Assembly: GCA_036245805.1 (NCBI GenBank)
Contig: BTRK01000005.1
Location: 434,001-498,000 of the forward strand
Length of the DNA stretch: 64,000 nt
Source: Pristionchus mayeri
Taxonomy: Eukaryota; Nematoda; Chromadorea; Rhabditida; Neodiplogasteridae
Reading direction: 5' to 3'
The notes below the pieces were generated by a model that was not told the DNA's origin, searched no databases, and worked only from the letters and a program-made list of their open reading frames with translations. A program made the position numbers and the translations under genes. Numbering within the stretch: the stretch's first letter is position 1; the number at the start of each line of letters is the position of its first letter. Shown here in pieces: positions 57,963-64,000 of this stretch.

Positions 57963-60900
57963 TTACATTATGGTGTTATTCCTGGGCGTGGAAGTGTAGG
58001 TGTGCACTGAAGGAACGGCAGGTTGAGGGATGCGAGGCACCGCTGGGACGTAGCCAGCCTTGTTAGATAGTGGTGACCTAGAATCGGTTTGGTAATAAAG
58101 GTGATGGAGTGATAGGTAGGTCAAACAACGAACCGATATGAGCTGAACACGTCCATCAACAATGTAATCAGGCAGGCTCCTGCTGCGATTGAGCCCAGTA
58201 TCGGATCGATTAACACCTGAGAATATAATCGTTTGCGGTTGATATTTTTCTAAAAACACGACGGAGATATTTTCAATAATACCTTATTTTTAAACTGTCT
58301 ATAAGTGAATCAACCATACCTTCACAGCCGACACCAGATTCCAGCTTCGATCCCACGCGTTTGACTGTTGGACTGCGCCTGGTCCGAACGAGAGCATGTA
58401 GAATAATCCCGCCACGAGGTAGGCCAACCCGATGAGTCCAAAGAGGGCGGACGATCCGGCCTGAATATTCTTATGGTTTCGGTATTTTAAACATTTGAAA
58501 ATTAAAGAAAATTGTTACTCACATTGCTCTGGTGGTTGACGATGGGCGATCTGCCTACTCTCACGAGACATCCGACGAGGAGAGGAACCGCTGCGATGAT
58601 CACGCAGACGACGTCACGGAGCAGGTTGAAGACAGAGTCCAGCGTCTGGAATATCATTAATAATTATTTGATCAAATTGAAAACCAGCAATGCACCACTT
58701 TAATTTTTCAGTCGCCAGTAGTTATAGTCAATATTCGATCTAGATAAGGGCTATATGAGGCAAGGGCTCACCTTGCTAGCGGCTCCGACATAGCAGATTC
58801 CGCTGAGCGGGTCGGCAGATACACTCTTGCTCACGAGAGCAGCCATCACTGCCAGCAGAGGAAGCGCCCACGTGAGCATCTCCACTGCAGGTCGGAGTCG
58901 CTCCTGAATAATATGTTTTTATTTGTTCTATTTGTTTATATTTTCAACTGACCATGGGGCCACTCTGAGGAGAAGAGGAGCTGTGCCAGGCGTACGCGAG
59001 CACTATCCACCTGAGAAATCATTGATTGCACATGAATAATTGGAATATTTAAAATAAACGCTCATGATAATTGCTAACAATGACAAAATAGGTCTACTGT
59101 AAAATGAATTACTCACCACAATCGTCCGGCAGTTCCGAAGTAGTAGAGGAGCACTGCTGCGGAGTTGCAAGGAACATGAGTGACAGAGGAAACGATGAAG
59201 AGCTGATGAGAAGCGTACGCGGTGCAGGAAATCTGAAAGTACATTGGATATGAGTGAGTAAACTAATTATTAGAAAGTATAGTGTGATTCGATAAAAGAT
59301 ACAAAAAGTGTCAATAATTTACCTGATCTCGAAACAGCAATGAAAGTAGATAGACAATCGACGATCCCGCGAAGGCTGCAGCACAGTTGAGCAGAGCTGT
59401 CTCGGGGAAGGAACGATGACACCGATCGGACCTGGAGTTACTGAATTTTCAGTATCTCATTGCAGAATTGGCCAGAGATTTTCCTTCAAACATGAATGCT
59501 CACCTCCTGCTAATAGTCGTTATTATGCAGATGGAAGTCATCACAACGGATACGAGAGAGAAGATGAAGAGGAAGGTCGAGGCAGTCTCACGATCAGTCT
59601 GCAACTGGAATACAACCACTTAGTGAGCACTAATTCTTCATATTTTACATTTCCCTCCCTTCTTTTAGTATCAAACTCAGAATATTCCTATTTTAAGGTC
59701 ATCTTCTGCATTTCCCGAAGGGATTCAATTCACGATTCTGCGACTACGGTAACCCTCGATTGATTCGCTTCACTCACGCCCTTGATCCCGTGCTCGGCAG
59801 TGCAGACTGGAATGCATGCGGCCGATTTGTTCACATAGATGGCATCGGGTGGACAGTGCTTATGGCCGCGACGGGAGTCGAGCGGACCTAAAAACGCATG
59901 ATGATCTGTGAACTAAGTAAGCTATTTCGACAATTCATTAGTAAATCAAATGATAGACCACAGGTTTGCTCACCTTTGTCCTCCACGATGGTATTCACTT
60001 CATCGCTATCCCTTCGCTGTTCTTTCTCCTTCAGTTTTTCCCTCGAAGGAATTGGCTGCGAGCTATCGTCGGCGGAGGGACCGGGCATACACATCGCCTC
60101 GTTGTTGTTCTCTGCAATTTTTCAGAAAATTGAGTACTATTGTGTTGCAAAACTGGAATCTAATTTATTACTTATAAGCGTGTACATTTAACCACAGCGA
60201 GAAATATGCAAAATGAATTTTTGCACTACGGAACAATGTGATTTTTCAAGATGAAATTTGTTGAATGTATCACTCACCAAGAGGGAATCGCGAGCACTCG
60301 AGTGCGGCCGGCCAGGGGAATCCGAAGTCCTTGAGCAGAGGCATACAACGACGCTTCACCGTCTCACACATCGGACGACACGGACCAATAGCGTTGGGAA
60401 TCTGAAAAAGTAAACTGTAAATATAACAAAACTATACGTATATTTAATTGCATGGTTCTTATTCAGGACTATTTATAATAGAGATGGTTACGGCAATATG
60501 TTTGATATTAGAGAAGATTGTTTCAGGAGACTTTTGGAAAAAAGTGGCCCCACCTTTTCATTGCACATTGGGAAGTAGACCGAGCAGAGGAAGAATCTGA
60601 AATTTTATTAATCAATTTTCACTCCTCATCTTTAATCAATTTGTCATTTCCTATTTTCACTTCTTCCGATTACAACGTTTGCTCTATTAAACCATAAACA
60701 CTGTAATTTTAACCTGAGCAGACTCGAGCAGCCCACATTGACGAGTGGTTCGAACGTGGAGAGAGCATCCGAAGCATCCTTCGCCGTCTCATCTCCCGCA
60801 AGATTAGGGAAACTGAAAGAAGTACCATTCACCCCCCTCCCCATTTTAGCTCTCTTCGATCTCTATCAAGTCCATTGGAGATGGCTTGTTGATTGTATAT

Positions 60901-63758
60901 TCTCTTCCATGGGCCTTCATCCCCTCTTGACCTCCGCCAAAGCTGTGACTTCGTCTGTTTAGGATCTGTCCGCCCGAGCCCTGGGGGCTTGGTACCGAGA
61001 GGAGCGAGAGGGGATGGAACCCAAGAGGAGGAGCAGCGAGAGGAGGGGATTGACAAATCACTCGAGTGGAGAATCTTAGAGTGGAGGAGGGGGAGAGGAG
61101 GGACGAGAGATCAAGGGAGGCAGAGGGGGAGCAGTCGTTGATATATGGGAGGAAGACAGGCGACAAGAGGAGGGATGAGGGAGGAGGGGGGAAGGACAAG
61201 GGTGGGGATAAGCCTATCGAGAGGAGAGGGAGACTATCGATTAGGTTCCTCTCCGATTATAATCGAGAAGCATGTGATCGGTGTAAAAAATGAATTAGGA
61301 TTCATGCAACAGCTGTGGGATGGGGATGGATGCTCTTCCTGGTGTGTCTCTGCCTTCTCTCTCATTCCCCCACTCTCTCGTCAATGGCCATTCACGCCCT
61401 CCGCAGTCCAATTCGCATTGAGATAATGGGCTAAAAAGCGATGCAACGTGCAAGGGGAAAGAGGGGGAGGAGTGACCGCAACGGTTACATTATTTCACCA
61501 TTGACGGCCAAGGCGGTTATTGGAAATAATCATCAGTCGCAATAGTATGATGTTATCTATGCATCAGAAAATTTCTTATAATTTCTACTGCTAGACAGCA
61601 CACAGATAACAGTACTACTTTTTGGCGCATTATCAATCGCACTTGAATGATTAGATAAGGATTATCCCAATCGAAGCCCACAATGAATTTTATGATACTT
61701 AATATTCGCAAGAGCTGACTTTTGATGACATTCCACTCTTTTTTCCAGTATCAAACGAATCTGAAACTCCGTACGGTATCTCCTGCTGATCAGATACCGG
61801 GACTCCCTTGTAAACCCATCAGAGTCGCGCCCTCTCCATCATCGATTCAGGCTGCGCCAAGGCTGCGAGACTATCTGATCCGCTCACTCTCCTAATTTCT
61901 CTCGGTATTTCACCAGAAAGAGTCGTCTAGAGATCACTACGAAGATAGAGAGCGTCAGAGAGGAGGATAGTGACCTTTCGCCGCACGAGCCTTCACACCG
62001 TCTTCGCCTATCTTTCTGGCCCATCTCCTGTTATTTCAGCTGCGTCTGTCTAACGAGTTCTCCCTTTCTTACTGTATCTCCTAGAGTATTTCAGTTCTTG
62101 ATCAGCCCCAGTATCATTTTTCAGTGGCAGGGGCAGTGGTTGGGAGACAGGAGGGGAGAGTAGGTGTAAATCCAGCTGATATACGGCATTTCGAGAGAGA
62201 GTGGATCTCTTTCGAGAGATCAGGGGAACTGAAGAGAGCAGAGAGTGGTCAGACAGCGAGGGACTAGTGACAGTGTCTGACAGATCACCAGAAGGAAGAA
62301 GAGAAGAAGGGAGGGGAAGAAGAGGGAGGTCCCTGAAGAAAAGAGAGGAGAAGAAGGTCCCCTCACATGTGGCACTCATTATTGATGGATAAAATGTGAT
62401 AATGAGAGTCCACACACACTCAAGCTAACACATGGAAGCGATGAGGACACTGCACTTTTTCGAGTATTTTCAAGAGGATCGTCAGGAAAAGGAGTTTTCA
62501 AAATGATTCTTGGAGCATTACATGTGTAGTGTACACCAGTGAATTTAGCGACCAAGAGAGTGTTTATGTGTTGAGGACAGTCCACAGATGGTTTGCATTT
62601 GCTTTGTGTCCAGGCTGTTTACTGGCGCACACTGTCACCCAAAAATGTTGATCTCACCTCGGCACCCAATCATTGATTGGTATCACGAGCAATCAATATC
62701 TATCATTAGGCTCATTTGTGTCGGGTGGTGGTGTCTCTTCCAACGAGGGGAAGGATGCTCTTATCGCTTATTGATATCACTCCACTTCTCTGCCCTCTCT
62801 GACTTATCAATGCTCTCTCTTCTTTCTCTCCTCCCCTCTGGATTCCTGTCCTTCTGATAGCAGGAGGCTACTAAGGGAGAATTCATCGATCGGCAAATGA
62901 TAGGCAGCTAGGGAGGAACAATTCAAACATGGAGATGATTGGCTCGTTTGCCATTTGGAGAAGAAGTTGAATAGCCACTGTTTTTTGCCCGTGGAAAATG
63001 CCGATAGCCAGCGAAGAGTGATGAGTCTTGTTCAAACTATGCTAATGGGCCTGAGTCGGATCTGCTTGACCAATTAGTCGATTAGAGCTAATCTAGTGGG
63101 AACATATCGTCTGGTGCGGTATCCCTTTTGCTCACGTGGGAGATCAGGCTCTACTAGTGTATTACGAGGGATTAGTGGCTACCAGGAGGTATATTTCTCG
63201 CATCGGGAGTGTATGAGAGACGATAGAACACGCAAATGGAGGAGACTACTACGGCAAAAGGCGCGCGCTCAGATTATGGACAGATTATGCAAGTTAGATC
63301 GATGAGAGGGAGGAGGCGGGGAGACAGGGTCAAGGATCGGGAATATTGAAGGGAATCAGATTGGATATAGATGATGTTTAAATGAGGTAGAAAAGGGACA
63401 GTGATGATGAACATAGCAGTGATGTTGAGCAAGCATTAAAATGACCACAGTTTCAGGTAGGTAATAATTTAAAAAAGGAACAGCTTTGCGATTTATAAAT
63501 GCAAAAATATTATCTAACCTCGTTCCATTGTAAGGAAGTTCTCGACACATCTCTACCGGCGGGACCAATTCGCACTTTTTCCTGAGGTATGCACGATAGT
63601 TTGCCGTTTTCAGAACGAAAAACAACAACAAAATTAAACCTCGAGGACTGCACTGCGGCTGCAACAGCTGCAGCAAGCAGAGCCGCAAGGAGTATTACCA
63701 CCCTCATTACACCCTGAATGTTGCTGATTCTCATTGTGATACATTTAGCTATCATCAT
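57963..63758 (-). CDS. Frizzled-family Wnt receptor
   Basis: Sixteen exons sum to exactly 558 codons: 63640-63758, 63519-63581, 60714-60812, 60554-60596, 60278-60401, 59974-60111, 59778-59887, 59504-59604, 59323-59431, 59117-59232, 58953-59010, 58772-58903, 58523-58645, 58320-58460, 58134-58216, 57963-58077. The signal peptide ([16 protein letters not shown]) is followed by a complete Frizzled cysteine-rich domain: [19 protein letters not shown], then [56 protein letters not shown]. Seven hydrophobic helices follow, with the Frizzled hallmarks [10 protein letters not shown]...[18 protein letters not shown] and [10 protein letters not shown]. It binds Wnt ligands at the plasma membrane. Intron 2 is about 2.7 kb. 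After helix 7 the tail ([15 protein letters not shown]...) has no KTxxxW, the motif most Frizzleds use to bind Dishevelled. Nematode MIG-1-like is possible but not shown. Confidence 0.92.
60813..63518 (-). other. Large intron of the Frizzled gene
   Basis: 2.7 kb between exons 2 and 3, inside the ligand-binding domain. Purine/pyrimidine-rich around 61000-61250 and 62270-62370. No nested gene was recognised on either strand; the open frames there reflect skewed composition. Confidence 0.6.
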
Positions 63759-63765
63759 TAATTTC

Positions 63766-63773
63766 CTAGAAAA
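63766..63773 (-). promoter_or_regulatory. Likely trans-splice acceptor of Frizzled mRNA
   Basis: TTTTCTAG on the minus strand ends seven bases upstream of ATG 63758, as expected for spliced-leader addition in nematodes; it supports that ATG as the start. Confidence 0.5.
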
Positions 63774-64000
63774 TCAGTGAGGATGGTCGCACTACAATAC
63801 TAGATAACATTGTAGAAAAGTTTTGAAGCATGCAATGCCAACAACGTGATAATACTGATTATAATGATAACATTAGCACTGGACGCGCTCATATCGTAAA
63901 ATAAAAGTAACGACGAGAGGCCAGCGGGGCGCGGAGTGAGGGAGGGAGAAGGGGGGGGGGAGAAGGGGCGGAGCCTCGATCGCTCGTCTCTCCCCGCTCT
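63774..64000. other. Window edge, no gene recognised
   Basis: AT-rich, then a G-rich tract (63950-63962). Could hold the Frizzled promoter. Confidence 0.5.

Noticed and set aside
61066..62415. Glu/Arg/Gly-rich frames in the Frizzled intron
   Set aside because: Purine-skewed composition; no start context, splice sites or homology.

Overview
The window reads as a stretch of nematode chromosome. The gene models are made of short exons separated mostly by 45-100 bp introns with TTTCAG-type acceptors. The families are typical of nematodes: a str-class serpentine chemoreceptor, an ASABF-type defensin, a nuclear hormone receptor, a RING/B-box protein, and small lineage-specific secreted and membrane proteins. 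A diplogastrid such as Pristionchus is plausible, but nothing here proves it. I rebuilt the genes by hand by joining exons on splice signals and checking reading phase. Several models close perfectly: Frizzled (16 exons, 558 codons with stop), the nuclear receptor (10 exons, 352 codons), a RING protein (10 exons, 280 codons), a four-helix membrane protein (9 exons, 196 codons), an SDR (10 exons, 331 codons) and a chemoreceptor (5 exons).

Layout, left to right. 1-5.1 kb: a foldback transposon with a perfect 9-bp target-site duplication sits 22 bp upstream of a chemoreceptor ATG, followed by a short-chain dehydrogenase. 5.3-7 kb: a 1.66-kb palindrome carries tRNA-like sequences in both arms. 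7.3-9.3 kb: a RING/B-box gene (minus). 9.3-12.8 kb: mostly empty. 12.8-14.7 kb: a defensin gene and a single-pass membrane protein gene. 15.3-25.4 kb: a repeat-rich block with a foldback element built on 268-bp tandem units, a gag-protease-only LTR retrotransposon nested at the edge of an inverted repeat, a minisatellite and a palindromic MITE. 25.4-26.8 kb: a ribosomal protein S29-like locus whose last exon is repeated five times. 27.4-32.5 kb: a seemingly intact Mutator-like DNA transposon with 9-bp duplications. 33.8-36.5 kb: a broken GOPC/PIST-like PDZ gene. 37.6-38.8 kb: a decayed LINE reverse transcriptase.

39.5-64 kb is the gene-rich end: a nuclear hormone receptor (minus), a cysteine-rich secreted protein (plus), and a tandem pair of four-helix membrane protein genes (minus). 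The second member of that pair carries a +1 frameshift and has an LTR retrotransposon inserted upstream. Then come two small plus-strand genes and a complete Frizzled receptor gene (minus) with a 2.7-kb intron inside its ligand-binding domain.

No operon or pathway links these genes. The strongest theme is recent transposon activity beside, and sometimes damaging, host genes. The most noteworthy objects are the intact Mutator-like element, the S29 terminal-exon array, the foldback elements, the defensin with a relocated cysteine, and the Frizzled lacking the usual KTxxxW motif.
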